From the NCBI GenBank assembly GCA_030272155.1, contig CP126201.1, forward strand, positions 1,346,501 through 1,410,500: DNA of 64,000 nucleotides. Reading direction: 5' to 3'. This stretch comes from Tetradesmus obliquus. Taxonomy: Eukaryota > Chlorophyta > Chlorophyceae > Sphaeropleales > Scenedesmaceae. The notes under the pieces are model-generated. The model was given only the letters and a program-made list of their open reading frames with translations, was not told the DNA's origin and did no database searches. A program made the position numbers and the translations under genes. Below, piece by piece: positions 24,047-36,464 of the stretch (the stretch's first letter is position 1; each line of letters opens with the position of its first letter).

Positions 24047-24570
24047 CAACTGAATCTTATATAACCGATTTTTGTATAGTCGATGAAAACGATAAGGTCC
24101 TTGTTGTGGCCTGCAGGTGAGGTACTCACAGCCTCATGCACTCCAATGTTCCTGTCAACTCAAGGTCACTGCAACTGCCTGTAACAACAACGGGCCCTTG
24201 ACACGCCAGCAGCATGAGCAAGTATCTTGTACAGATGCGCCTGGTACGAAGAAACTATAACTATGATCAATAGCCCTTTGCATCAGGCTGCGCTGGCCAG
24301 CACAACAACCCTCTACTGAACCTCCGCATGCAAACCCTTTTCTCAACCACTCAACAAATTTCTTGTATAATGTTTAAGCTTCATGAAAGCTCACGACGCC
24401 AACGCATCACTTGACAAGCTTCTAGCATTCGGGCCTTGCTGGTGAAGGCATGCGGAGGCTTGTCAGGGCAGCTGGTTGTTACGTTTTCGTGTACGTTCTG
24501 AATTACGGATATAAATATCATTTTTAAACTCCGTTTAGGCGCATCGTTGCCACCTTCGTGCAGCAGTAGT
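24047..24570. promoter_or_regulatory. Shared divergent promoter region
   Basis: The 524 bp between the start codons of the cyclase-like gene (minus) and the OPR-like gene (plus). It is AT-richer than its surroundings. I cannot name a specific box with confidence. Confidence 0.5.
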
Positions 24571-25138
24571 ATGCTGCACAGCACCAAGCAGCAGCACATG
24601 TCTGGAGCCACATGCAGGCAGCCACAGACCACCAACAGTCCCGCATTCAACCCTGCAATACAAACCGCAACTATACTTTATCGCAGCAGAGGCATCAGTT
24701 GTCGCAGCTATAGCAGCAGCAATGGTAGCAGCAGCATAGAGCCTAGGCCCAGGCCTAGCGGCAGCAAGCAACAGTCATCAAGAAATAGAGGGCACTCAGC
24801 TGCCACTGCATTGCAAGCAGCAGCTGATGAAGGCACTAAGCAGCTCAGCAGGGCGCCACGGCAGCGCAGAGCAGCGCAGCAGCAAACTGCTGAGCAGCAG
24901 CAGCCTCAACAGCAGCAACGACAGCAGCAGCAGCAGCTCAGACAACAGGACCAGCAACAGCAGCAGCAGCAGCAGCAAGATGGTGATCAGCTTCTCCCAA
25001 CCAAGCGTATCAGGCGGCACCCACGCAAGCATACCACTGCGCAGCAGCCAGCAGCAGCATCAGGCGGCAACGGCAAGCTCAGGCAGTTGTTGCAAAGCTG
25101 CACTTCATGGCAGGATCTTCAGCAGAGGCTGCAGCTGG

Positions 25139-25177
<39 letters not shown>

Positions 25178-27550
25178 CCCAGCCCAGGGCCATACAAGCA
25201 GTGGCAGCAACAGCAGCACGGTTGGTACGGCAGCAAGCCATCGCTGCTGCTGCTGCCGCTGCAGAAGCTAATCAGTCAAGGGGCAGCCAAGCAGGATCAA
25301 CTCCAAGTAAAAACAACAGCAGTAGCAGCAGCAGCAGCAGCAGTAGCAGCAAGCACACACCAAGTTCAGCAAGGAGCAAGGCACTGCAGCTGTTGAATCA
25401 GCAGGGACCTGTTGCAGTACTGTATGGCGGCAGCAGCAGCAGCAGCAGCAGCATGCAGCAGCAGCAGGATGCAGCTCAGCTCTGGTCTTGGTTTCATAGC
25501 CAGCTGCTGCATCCTGCTGCTCAGCAGCAGCAGCAGCAGCAGGCCACTGTCACTGCCGCAGTGCTGCTACAGGCTGTTGCAACCATGGGTTGGAGCAGGG
25601 GCAATGTGGCCCGGCTAACTGCTGCTGGCGATGCTGCTGCTCACGATGCTGCTGCTCAGCAATTCAACAGGGCCTGCAAGGCCTTATTAGTAACAGGGCT
25701 GTCAGCAGCAGCAGCGGCATTGCAGCAGGGCAGCAGCAGCAGCAGCAGCAGCAGCACTGATGGCAATGCAGCAGTGGTCGCGCTGCGTTGTCCGCCAGTT
25801 GCGGTCGTCAACTTGGTCGCTGCTGCTGCTGCCCTCGTTGTGAGGCTTAGACCAGAGGAGCAGCAGGAGCTGCTTGTGCCAGTGCTGGCAGCAGCACTCA
25901 GCAGCAGCAGCGGCAGCAGCAGCAGCAGCAGCAGCAGCAGGCTGGGGTACCCCTCAACAGTGAAGCTGCTCGTCAGCTGGGTGCTGTCAGGCAGTGCGGT
26001 AGCTGAGGAGCTGCTGCTGCTGGTCAGGTGCATGCAGGTGGGTGGGACTGTGGCTGCTGCTGTGCGGAAGACACCTACTTTACAGATGTGTTGTACAGCA
26101 AGTATATCCGTCATTCTGGCTGGTTCGAGGTGTTGAAGTGTGTTGTAGCAATGATTAAAGGCGGCTGCAATAAGCTGCAAGCGGCACTGTTCATTTGTTT
26201 TCTTTCGGCAGCCAAAACGCTGCTTCACTCCTGCACTTGTTTTGTGTGCTCTTGCTGTACGCTGCTGCAGGGTCACATAGAGCAGCGGCCGCACCTGCTG
26301 CTGCCGCTGCTGCTGCGGCTGCACCGCCTGGACCAGCAGCTGTCACGGCTCAAGCAGCAGCAGCAGCAGCAGCAGCGGCAAAGCAGGCAGCTGCTGACTC
26401 AGCTTAGGCAGGAGCTTATAGGCTGGATCCCCGACCACATCGTGGCAGCACTGCAGCAGCAGGTGCAGCAGCGGCTGCCGCTGGCACCTCAGCAGCAGCA
26501 GCAGCAGCAGCAGTACTATGGTCGCGGCCAGCAGCAGCAGCAGCAGCAGCAGGCTGAGGTGCTTCAGCCTCCTGCATGGCAGGCACAGGTGAATGGGGTC
26601 ACGGTGCTGCAACTGCCAGCAGCGTCACTTTCCATCTTGACTATCTTTATGATTGGAGGCTGCAGCAGGCGCACACCTAGTCACATGCAGCTCGATTGTG
26701 TTGCTGCGGTTCACTTGTCACGTGAAGCTGCGACCACCTGCGGCGGCCACTGTTGCTGCTGCCGCTGCTGCCGATTCTGTTGCTGCTGTGCGTTGCAGGA
26801 TCTGCTGGACATCTGTGCTGCCTTCAACCAGCTTCATCACGCTTGGCTGTGCTACTCATGCCATCAGTGCTGCTGCTGCTGCTGCTGCTGTTCCATCTTG
26901 CAGGATCTGCTGGACATCTCTGCTGCCTTCACTCAGCTTCCACGTTACTTGGCAGTACGGCTGGTGCCGTCGCTGCTGCTGCCGGCTGGTCACATGCTGC
27001 TGCTGGCAGCAGCGCAGCAGCTGCGCAGTGGCAGCCAACACCCAGCAACCCCACCTGACAGCAGCAGCAGCAGCAGCAGCAGCAGTAGCGACAGGCGATC
27101 CAATGCAGCTTACAGCACCTGCTTCACTCCTGTACAGATCAGTGTGTGGATGACACACCTCTCCCAGGCACTCGGCCCTACAAGAACTTCACCGGGAACT
27201 TCCCCGCCCAGCAGAAGTTCACAGCGGCCGGACTGGGAACTTCACTATGAACAGCGGAAGCAGCTGGCAACTGCCCTGCTGGACTACACAGGGGAGATAC
27301 GAGGCCAGAAGGGAGCATGGACTCCCTCTGCGCTTGTTCCAATGTTATCAGCAGCACAGGAGTTAGGCTTGGCTGCTGCTGTTGGGCGGGAGTGGTGGGC
27401 AGTCGTCCAGGAGGCTGTGCTGCTTGATATTGAAGGTTACTGGCCGTCACAGCTGGTGACTGTGCTGCAGTGCATGGCGGCCTCACAAGTCCAGCCTGAT
27501 GCTGGGGCAATGGAGCAGCACTGGCTGCCTGGTGTCTCTAGCTGGTTTGT

Positions 27551-27593
<43 letters not shown>

Positions 27594-29870
27594 GTGGCCG
27601 GCAGCAAGTCTGTGCGTGGGCAGCGGGCAGCAGCAACGCTGCTGACAGTGCCGCAGCTGATAGATCTGCTTGAGGTGCTAGCGCAGCTGAGCCATAAACC
27701 CAAGGACAGCAGCTGGTGGGAGGGGTACCAAGCCACGCTGCAGCAGCAGTGCACTGCACTGCAGCAGCAGCGGCAGCAGGGTGTGGTGTTGGATTGCCAG
27801 CAGATCGTGCGTGTGATCTGGTCAGCTGGCAAGCTGCGGTTAGAACTTAAACCCTTGCTGCTAGCCTGGCTGCTGCAGCAGCTGAAGCAGCAGCAGCAGC
27901 AGCTGCAGCAGCAGCTGAGCAGCAGGCAGTGCGTGGACTTGTTTGTGGGGCTTAGCAAGCTGGTGCCCAAAACCCCTGGGGTTTTGCAGCCGCCTCTGTA
28001 CAAAACCCTGTGCGAGCTGCTGCCTGGGAAGCGTCTAGGGTATAAGGACATCTCAAACCTGATCCGCTGCATGGGTGGCATTGCTGATGGTACCGATGCT
28101 GGATCCGTCTCTGGTGCGCTGGTGGCAGCAATATCTGGCAGCAGCAGCAGCAGCAGCACCGGCCAGCAGCAGCAGCAGCTGGTGCCGCCGGCGGCTGTGG
28201 TTCAGCATTTGTTAGGTGCTGTTGAGCCCTACTTGGAGCGGCTGCAGGGCCGGGCACTGTCCATGCTGCTGTGGGGTGTGCGCAAGATGGGGCACCAGCC
28301 ATCAGAAGCCTGGCTGAGCAAGTGAGTGACTCTCGCTTCGCTTTTAAGCTTTGTTGTGGCGATCGGGGTTTGGTGTGGTTTCAGGGGCTGTACTGCTGTG
28401 GGGGGTGCGCAAGATGCGGCACCAGCCATCAGAAGCCTGGCTGAGCAAGTGAGGGAATGTCCCCAACTTTGCAATGTTATAGATTGAGTAATAGCCGTTT
28501 TGTAAGCCGCACCTTTCTGCATCGGCACCGATCCTCATCCTGGGGAGGCGGAAACCACGACAGTCATTGCCGCTGTATTGGTGTATTGGTGTATTGGTGT
28601 ATTGCCGCTGTATTGGTGTATTGGTGTACTGGTGTGGAAGGTAGACCACCCAGGCCCTCACACCCCTATCAGGAAGCTTTTGGGTTGTACTACAACTAAT
28701 AAAACTAAAAGTTACATCGGCTGTGCTGCTGTGGGGAGTGAGCCAGCCGCAAAGCCCCTGGCTGCGCACGAGCGTGGTGAGTTGTGTTGGGTTTGGTTGT
28801 GCGGAGGTTGCTTGCTAGGGTCTGCAGAGAAACACAGTGCTGTTGAGCCCTACTTGGAGCGGCTGTAGGGGCGGGCGCTGTCCATGCTGCTGTGGGGTAT
28901 GCGCAAGATGGGACACCAGCCGTCCGAGGTTTGGTTGAGCAAGTGTGTGATCTCCTCATTAATGTGCATTCATGTGGTGTGCTGTTTCCCGGGCTGTGTT
29001 GTTGTGGGGTGTGCGCAAGTTGGGGCACCAGCCATCCCAGGTTTGGCTGAGCAAGTGAGTGGCTTCTGCGTTGTTCCAGCCTTTTTTGTCAAGTGGTTGT
29101 TCTTAATCACAGGGGCGCTGTCCATGCTGCTGTGGGGTGTGCGCACGATGCGCACATGGGCCTGGCTGAGCAAGTAAATGACTTTCTCAGCTTTGCCTCT
29201 TGCATTCCAACTACTGGCTGTCTTTTCCATCCTGCCCAGCTGCCAGGCAGCCACATCAACGCTCTTGCGCTGGCCCCAGTTGCATGAGTCGCATCAGCTG
29301 CCTCTCTGCGCCACCCATGCGCCTTGCAGGTACCAAGATAGATGGCAGCCAGCCCAGCAGCCATCTATCTGGGCGTGGCTGGCATCTATCTTACCAGCAT
29401 GCTGCGCTGTTGTGCTCATACCTCGCATGGCAGACTGCGAGGCCGCCATTGTCAGATACCTAGTACACTGCTCTCATGCGCCATTGCTAATGCACCACAT
29501 GCTGTGCAGGCAGCCCCGGGACACGCCATTCCACCACCGCTATTCCTTGCCAACCGTGCCTCAGCATGCTGTATCTAAGCTGCTCCTCGTTCCTCTGCCT
29601 TCTGCTGCTGCCTCCCTGCCCTCGCTGTGCTGCTGTGTTTCTACTCGCTCGTTCCCCAAACAACTGCAGGTACCAGGACGCCGCGCTGACCCTGATGCCC
29701 CGCATGGCAGACTACGAGGCAGCCATTGTCTTCAGCTGCCTGGTGCATTGTGGCTGCCCGATCGACCCGCCTTTGGTAGAGCACATGCTGGGCAGAGAAC
29801 CAAGAGAGAGCTTCAGCCCAGGTATCATGGCTGATCTGCAGTCAGCACTGGCACTGCTGGAAGAGCAGCA

Positions 29871-29908
<38 letters not shown>

Positions 29909-30155
29909 GATGGGAGTTGGAGATGCGGCTGGCGCTGCTGCAGCAGCAGCAAGGTGTTGGGCAGCAAGGGGGTGCCAGTGGCAGCAGCAGCAGCGGCGGC
30001 TGGTATGATCCTTGGTATGAAGGGCCGCTGCAGCAGCAGCAGCCGCAGCAGGAGGAATGGGAGGAACAGCAGCACGAAGAGGAGGAGCCTGCAGAGTTAG
30101 ATTTAGATAGCCTGATTGACCAGGCACGCAGCGAGATCGGCGCACAAAAGAGCCT

Positions 30156-30196
<41 letters not shown>

Positions 30197-30357
30197 GTGG
30201 CCAAGTATCTGGCAATGGGGCGGGTCAGGTGGAGCAGCAGCAGCAGGAGGAGGCAGGCAGTGGGGGTGCAGCGCAGCAGCAGGAGTTGGATGAGGCGACT
30301 GCGCAGCGCATCAAGCAGCGCATTGCAATCGTAGAGGAGCTGTTCCGTGAGCGATGA
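24571..30357 (+). CDS. OPR-like organelle RNA-binding protein
   Basis: Four exons fit in phase: 24571-26037, 26271-26588 (end uncertain), 26904-28321 and 29670-30357, about 1296 aa. The start is the first ATG of the open frame. The N-terminus is Ser/Arg/Ala-rich, fitting an organelle transit peptide. The body has helical repeat pairs such as WPSQLVTVLQCMAASQVQPD and ALSMLLWGVRKMGHQPSEAWL. The latter fits the octotricopeptide (OPR) pattern with its ...P-x-x-W end, seen in Tbc2-type chloroplast RNA factors. Long poly-Gln and poly-Ser loops separate the helices, and the tail is acidic and Gln-rich. OPR proteins bind specific organelle transcripts and control their stability or translation; the target here cannot be inferred. 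Repeats are few and diverged, so another alpha-solenoid family is possible. Confidence 0.7.
28322..29669 (+). repeat. Intron with both kinds of exon-edge copy
   Basis: This single intron holds four copies of the 3' edge of the preceding exon (LWGVRKMGHQPSEAWLSK plus donor, ending near 28450, 28942, 29054 and 29175), then copies of the 5' edge of the next exon (GTACCA at 29328; PRMAD(C/Y)EAAIV at about 29420-29465). A microsatellite of GTATTGGT units (28574-28637) and a fold-back around 29328-29395 (AGATAGATGGC / GCCATCTATCT) lie between them. Confidence 0.9.
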
Positions 30358-30404
30358 TTCAATGGTTCAATAAAACGATTGTTGCGCATGCTGCATTGGG
30401 ATGT
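30358..30404. other. 47-bp gap between convergent genes
   Basis: The stop of the OPR-like gene (30357) and that of the minus-strand gene (30405) are 47 bp apart. AATAAA occurs at about 30369 on plus. The two 3' UTRs must overlap each other or the opposite coding sequence. Confidence 0.75.
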
Positions 30405-31296
30405 TTAAACAGGTGATTGGCAAGTTGAAGCAGCCATGGTGGCAGGGCCCCCTCTAGATATGTGGGCGAGCAATTGTTGCCTCCACTTGTTGCGATATGT
30501 GTTGTCATTCCTGTCATTCTTCACACTTGGCTTGGCCTTGCGTCCTCCAACTGCGCTGCTGTACCAGACAGGCGACAACTGGGAGACACACAGCGTGCCG
30601 TCTTCGCTCTCATCGTACTGTAATACCAGACTAAGAAGGTTTAGAGTGAGTTCAACTCTGGTATGTAATGTGCAGCTCGAACCAGCAGGAATGAAAGGCT
30701 GCAAGTGAGCAGCACATCAGAATATATGAAGTTGAAGACAGCAGCCATGGTGGCAGGGGGGGCCTTTTAGATGCGTGAGTGAGCAGCATGTTGCATTCAG
30801 CTATTGCAAACTGTGTTCACATGCCAATGCAAGCTTTTTACAAGTGAGGGCTCAATCGGAATTGGCGCGTTTTTGGGCCGGGCAGGTTGTGACGCGGAAA
30901 CTAATCACGCGACACATTTCAGAGCAAAGTCTACCAAATGGGTCAGCATCAGCAGACATGCTGTCGTATCATCAGCAGGCATGCTTTCATTAACCATACG
31001 TACTGCCTCAGGGGGATCTACCAGCAACAAAAAACCGAATGTAACACGTGTTACTGGCCAACCAGCCTGTCCAGATCTAGCTGGCCATGCTCTGCCACTT
31101 CTTGCTGCTCTTCTGCTGCTGCTGGCTATCCAACAGTACGGCTTGGATGTGTCAGCCGCCCTCCAGGCGGGTGAGCACGTGCGCCACCCGCACCCCTGGC
31201 AGCAGCACCAGCTGCTGCGCCCCTCTCAGCACTGTACAGCACTGCTACACAAGCTCAGCACACACGATATGCTATCACGCTGGGATCATTTCATCC

Positions 31297-31335
<39 letters not shown>

Positions 31336-32870
31336 AGTTGTTGACACTGCGCAGTACATAGTCAGCCGCCCTCCAGGCGAGTGAGCACATGTGCCACCCT
31401 CACCCCCGGCAGCAGCACCAGCCGCTGCCCCGCCACGTCAGCTGTCAGCACGCGCCCGCCATACACCAGGCGCAGCTGCATGCACACAGATGCAGCAAAC
31501 AGCGACAATTTCGCAAGTAACAAGGTGGTACCATTGCTAGCAGCAAGGTCACTAGCCTGAGGCCAGGTGGCATGATCACTGATCATGTGACAGCTGCAAT
31601 TGCACTGTCCAATGTTGTAACACTGTATCCAATGCTATTCACCACGAGTGACATGCCAGCTGCAGCGCAAACATGACACAAACTGCCCATTGCACTGCCC
31701 TAGAACAGTTCAGTACAGAGGTTTTGCAAGCTGCAATGTCTGCGCTCACCGTGTCCAAGGTTGAAGCCAACATGCCACCCGCACTGCAGCTTTCGAATTC
31801 CGTGTCCCAAACAAAATAGCTGACTCAGGCTGGAAAAATCCTTTTCAGGCTGCTGCCTGCACTCACCGTGTCCAGTGTTGTGCCCCTGCCAGCCAGATTT
31901 TCCGCAACTTGCTGCCGCAGCCAGGCCACGCTGCAGCCAGCAGGTGGCAACGCCAGCCCACACCAACCGTGACAAGCTGTGGCTGCCTGTGCTAGCCGAC
32001 TCACCGTGTCCAGTGTTGTGCCGCTGCCAGCCAGCTGTGCTGCCACCTGCTGCTGCAGGCAGCCCGCGCTGCAGCCTAGTCGAAGCACCAGCCCAAACCA
32101 AACAAATCAGAGACTATGCATACTCCCGCTCACCGTGTCCAGTGTTGTTCCCGTGCCAGCCAGCTTGTCAACAACTTGCTGCCGCAGCCAGGCCACGCTG
32201 CAGCCAGCAGGTGGAACAGCACGAACCTCAAGCAACTCAGTAACACGTGGAAACCTGGGCTCACCGTGTCCAAGGTTGTGCCTGTTCCTGCCAGCTTTGC
32301 GGCAACTTGCTGCCGTAGCCATGCCACGCTGCAGCCAGCAGGTGCTGTACATTGTTACATGCACTGCCTCGGCAGCCTGAACCATGCACTGCTGGCAAAC
32401 AGCACCACCTTCAGTACTGTGGCAGGCAGTGGGGCAATGGCAAGGGCGGGGAATGCTGCCTCCTCCTGCTGCTGCTGCTGCTGCTGCTGGGTTGGCTGTT
32501 GGTCGCTGGTGCTGCTGGTGCTGCTGCTGCTGCTGCTGCTGCTGTAGATGGCTTCTGAGGAGCTGCTGGTAGGAGGCGCGCGTAAGGAGTGTGGCGACTC
32601 TCCTGGGGTGGTGCTGCTGCTGGGCTCTGCTGCTGTTGCTTTTGCTGCTGGTGATGTTGCTGTAGCGTTGCGTGCCACGCTGATAGGTTGATGGCATACG
32701 GAACGCCTGCCTGCGTTGGCAATATGTAGCTGGCAAACAGCAACAGCATGTGTCTTGTATTGTGCCAAGGCTCTGACGCTGCAATTGCAGCTTTTGCTCG
32801 TGCTTGTCCGTAACTGGAAGTCGGAGGTTGCCTCAGAGGAAGGCCTGAGGCGTGCAGTTAAGGACCTCAT
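30405..32870 (-). CDS. Unknown protein, possibly organelle-targeted
   Basis: I do not recognise the family. The first exon starts with an ATG at 32870 and has an Arg/Ser/Thr-rich, acid-poor N-terminus that could be a transit peptide, followed by poly-Ser and poly-Gln, then AAFPALAIAPLPATVLK. A middle exon (VAWLRQQVAAKLAGTGTTLD and variants) is present five times at 31740-32345. Next comes LRLVYGGRVLTADVAGQRLV ending LLPG before a GTGAGG donor at about 31400. The terminal exon starts after a TTACAG at about 30616 (YDESEDGTLCVSQLSPVWYS) and stops at 30405-30407. A 3'-edge copy of the LLPG exon lies at about 31160-31215. Not every junction phase could be settled. Confidence 0.5.
31740..32345 (-). 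repeat. Five tandem copies of one exon
   Basis: Copies end in GG(A/T)CACGGTGAG-type donors near 31748, 31868, 32003, 32138 and 32262, each preceded by a CTGCAGCG acceptor-like start except the most truncated one. Spacing is 120-140 bp. Unlike most arrays here, four copies keep both edges, so I cannot say which is used or whether several are. Confidence 0.8.
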
Positions 32871-35510
32871 TGCTGCTGCTACTGCTTGCTACATGACATT
32901 CCTGCCTGACTAGGCTGCGCTCGCTGTAGAGGCCTTGTAAGCTCGGACTGCTCTACACCGTACTTTTTAAAGCCTTTATAACCTGCATTGGGCATTATTA
33001 AGATGCGAATGCTGTCTCGGAGATGAGCCGGTTGGCAGCAACGTTGCAATTGCAACAGCGGATGGCAGGCCACGCACGGGTGCGCTTTGGTGTCAGCAAT
33101 GCACAAGCGACGAGCTTTTGTTGGACGCTGAGTGTGTTGTGCATCCACGTGCACTGACAGAGGCATGGGGCCTGCCTTTTTAAGTGTAAGGCTCTACTGT
33201 ACAGCAGAGTGACTCTGCTGTGTATGCTGCCGAATCCTGCTGGGCATCCTAAGAGCAGTAACTGATGCTAGCCTTGGGGTTACGTAAATCGGTGTTAGAC
33301 ATTGCTTTGTGCCTGAATGTCTCTAGTTCGGAGTACAGGGAGAGGAGAGGGGGGTAGCAGTATATAGGGTCGCTACAGATACCTGTGCAGTTCACCATGA
33401 GCTAAGGAGTTCGCCCGTTTCGCCTGCTCGTCCAAACTCCGTTGTGAGATTGAATGAAAAAAGTTGCGTTGTGTGCGTCGAACATCTGACGTGCTCATTA
33501 CTTGACGTGTATGGAGTTTGTATCGCCGGCCTGTGCAGTGCAGGGACCGTGCAGCCGCAGGCATTCACAAGCTGATTGTATGTGATGCTATGGTTTTTTC
33601 CTGCACCGAAAACCACATTCACCTCGGCGTTTGGACGAACCGGCGAAACCGGCGACCTACACAGCACATAGTGAACTGCACAGGTAACTGTCGCAGCCCA
33701 ATATATACAGCAAGCAGCCGTATAATCTGACGATCTCTGGGCGAATAGGATGCGGGTGATATGTTCAATGCGCATGTTGGCAACCTGGAGTGGTCAGCAG
33801 ACGCGGCCTTCATCTTGCAGGCAGTTTGACTGAACTTCGGTTTTATTGCACACACATCGCAGTGTGCCTGGCTGGCGATGCCGCTTCGTGTAAAGAGAGC
33901 GTATACACCTTCAGTTGTACTGCACAGCAGGTTGTTCAATGCGTGGTATGCTGCTGGGCTATGTGTGCAGCAGTACTGCTAGCTGCTGTTTGGCATTCTG
34001 CTGGGCCTGCTACTTGCAGGTGACTTTGAGCTGCACATAAGTTGCAGTGCAACTGAAACGCAGCTGGCCAGGAGGCTTCTGAACAAATTTCTGCTGAGCT
34101 ATGCCGCAATACTGTTCGAAAGCTGTTGTTAGGTCTGCAGAGCTACTCAGCATGCAAGCAGTTTAGCTGGATGCCAACCATGTGTACACTAACAGAAACT
34201 TTGTTGCACCAGCAGCCGCACTGCTGCAGTGTGACGCACACAAGCAGGCCTGGCCTGACTTTTGTCAAGATGCAAGTCGGGTGTAACGTGGAAACTGTTA
34301 CCAAGACACCAGAAGGTCCAAAAGTCCCAGGCTGCTCAGAGATACTCTCTCTGGATAGTATTCTGCCAAAAACAGGCAGCGACTTCAATGGCAACTTCAA
34401 TAGCAAGATGCACAGCAGCTGTCAGCTGCTCGGTGTCACAGTGCAGAAAGTTTTGCTGCACCACAGTGCATGCTGCAAGCAGCTCTGCATGCAGCACTTG
34501 CAAGCAAAACTGGTGTCAGTTCTTGTAATAAGTTGTATCCGAAGGCAGGCCAACTGCTCAGCCAAAACTGCAAAGCTCAAGTTATTGATCCAATGCAATA
34601 GTTGCAAAGGAATGAAGGCAACGGCTGTGCGCTCTCGCATGAATAAAGAGCTGCAAAACAGAATCAATGCAGATGATGGAAGCTGGAAGAAGCTTCAAAA
34701 CCATATGTGAGGTCCCTAAACCTCAGAATGCTCGCCAGGGCTTTAGATTGGCATTCAGCAAGCCGACCTGCTGCTCCACTTTTGTCAAGTATGCTCGACA
34801 AACGCAAGCACAGCATTCAGCATTTTATGGCGCATGCAGCTGCAGCTAAGCTCGGCAAAGACAGCCGCAGCACAGCAGCAGAGTCTGCTACTGCTAGGCA
34901 GACATGATATTCACAAACACAATCTCTTAAATTCTCCACTTTCGTGGACATATAATGTAGCGGGTGGACTACAGCGCTCACCCTACCAGCGGAAATAGCA
35001 GCAGGCTATGCGAAGTGTGTGCAAAGCGACTCACTGACACACAGACTGCTCCGACAGCTAGGCCATGCAACAACAGAGCAAAAGGCGTCAACAGCTCTTT
35101 ATAGGGCCATAGTTCGGCAATTCAGCTACAAGCAAGAAGCTCAAGCAGCACGACACGCATAACAACAGCTGCAGAATGTGTCATCCACAGACGCCGTGAC
35201 GCTCACAATAGGCCCATATTGGTATGGCCATGTCACATGTTATATAACAAACAGCCAAGTGGAGCTGCTTGGCATGTATCAGCGGCAGCGTATGCCTTCA
35301 TCATTATTAGGCTGCATGCGACACTGCATGACAACAAGCCAGTGTCCTTATGAAGCACAGCAGCATAGCAAACAACAAGCAGCTGTAGCACAGCAGCAGC
35401 TGGCAGCGCAGTGTGCCTCCCCAGCCCCAGATCTTCTTCCTGGCATCTCAATTGTTATATAACAGTGTTATATAACACTAAGTGCCATGCAAGCCGCTCA
35501 AAAAGAGAAA
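32871..35510. other. Long intergenic stretch
   Basis: No gene is supported. The longest frame (34126-34710, plus, 194 codons) has no recognisable motif or splice context. The 10-bp palindrome GTTATATAAC occurs at about 35239 and twice at about 35456-35476. Confidence 0.5.
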
Positions 35511-35540
35511 TTGGCCCATCCGCCAATCATCTCATTGATG
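35511..35540 (-). repeat. Copy of the Cys-rich gene terminal exon, past its stop
   Basis: TGGCCCATCCGCCAATCATC matches the last coding bases at 35571-35598 (TGGCCCATCCACCAATCTTC). It lies downstream of the stop codon, so it is a 3'-edge copy in the 3' UTR. Confidence 0.85.
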
Positions 35541-35557
35541 AGTGCCAAGCAAGCTGT

Positions 35558-36428
35558 TTAAGATGAGAATGTGGCCCATCCACCAATCTTCTCATTGGGT
35601 GCAATCTTGCCATCTGGACTTACAAAGAAGGTCCTGCCGCCCAGCCAGCTCTCACCACCACGCAGCGCAAATGCAGGCCCGCCGTCTGTCGGGTGTGCAG
35701 TGAGCACGAAGCCCCAGCACGCAGCATTCGCCATGCACGCGGTCTTGCAGGAGTCTATGCTGTTGCACTGCGGGGTGTTCCACTCAATCGCGTCGCGCCC
35801 GGCCTCAACTAGTGTGGGGTTTGGCGAGGTCCCAACCAGACCAGCCTTCGTGTCTGCCATCCAGTTTGTGATGTTGCAGACAGCATACAGGCCTGAGCCC
35901 ATTGTCTTGGCCTTCAGATCGTCCTTGGTGTTATCCTTGGACGCAGCAGCGATCTGGCTTGGGGGCACCCTGTAGAACATGCGTGCTGTGTCCGGTTCAT
36001 ACATTGCGTCCACAATGTCCAGCCGCGCGTGCTTGCAGGTGACGCTGGTGCCTGCCTTTTCCATCTCAGCAATGCAGCACTTGTTAGCAGGACACTCCTC
36101 CACACACTCCTTCACGCCGGCGTTCGCGGTGGCAGCTGTAATGGTGACGTTCACGGTGAACATAGAGTCCGGAAGACCCATGCGGTCACCCACTGGCTTG
36201 GGCACCTGAGCGAAGCGAGGCACGCAGGCATCCACATTCGATACCCCTTGGCCGAACGTGATGCCGTATGAGGTGTAACCGTCACCCACAAAGTCGTTGA
36301 AGGTGGTGGAGGGGCACGATGAGCAGGTGTCACTAGTGACACCCACATTGTAGGTGCCGTCTGGGCACACTTCGCAGTCAGTGCCGCCAGTAACCTTGCC
36401 AAATCCAGCCACACAAGCTGCAGGAAGC

Positions 36429-36464
<36 letters not shown>

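Noticed and set aside
34126-34710. 194-codon open frame on plus
   Set aside because: No motif, no repeat-free conserved-looking segment and no splice context; Cys- and Ser-rich composition fits chance translation.
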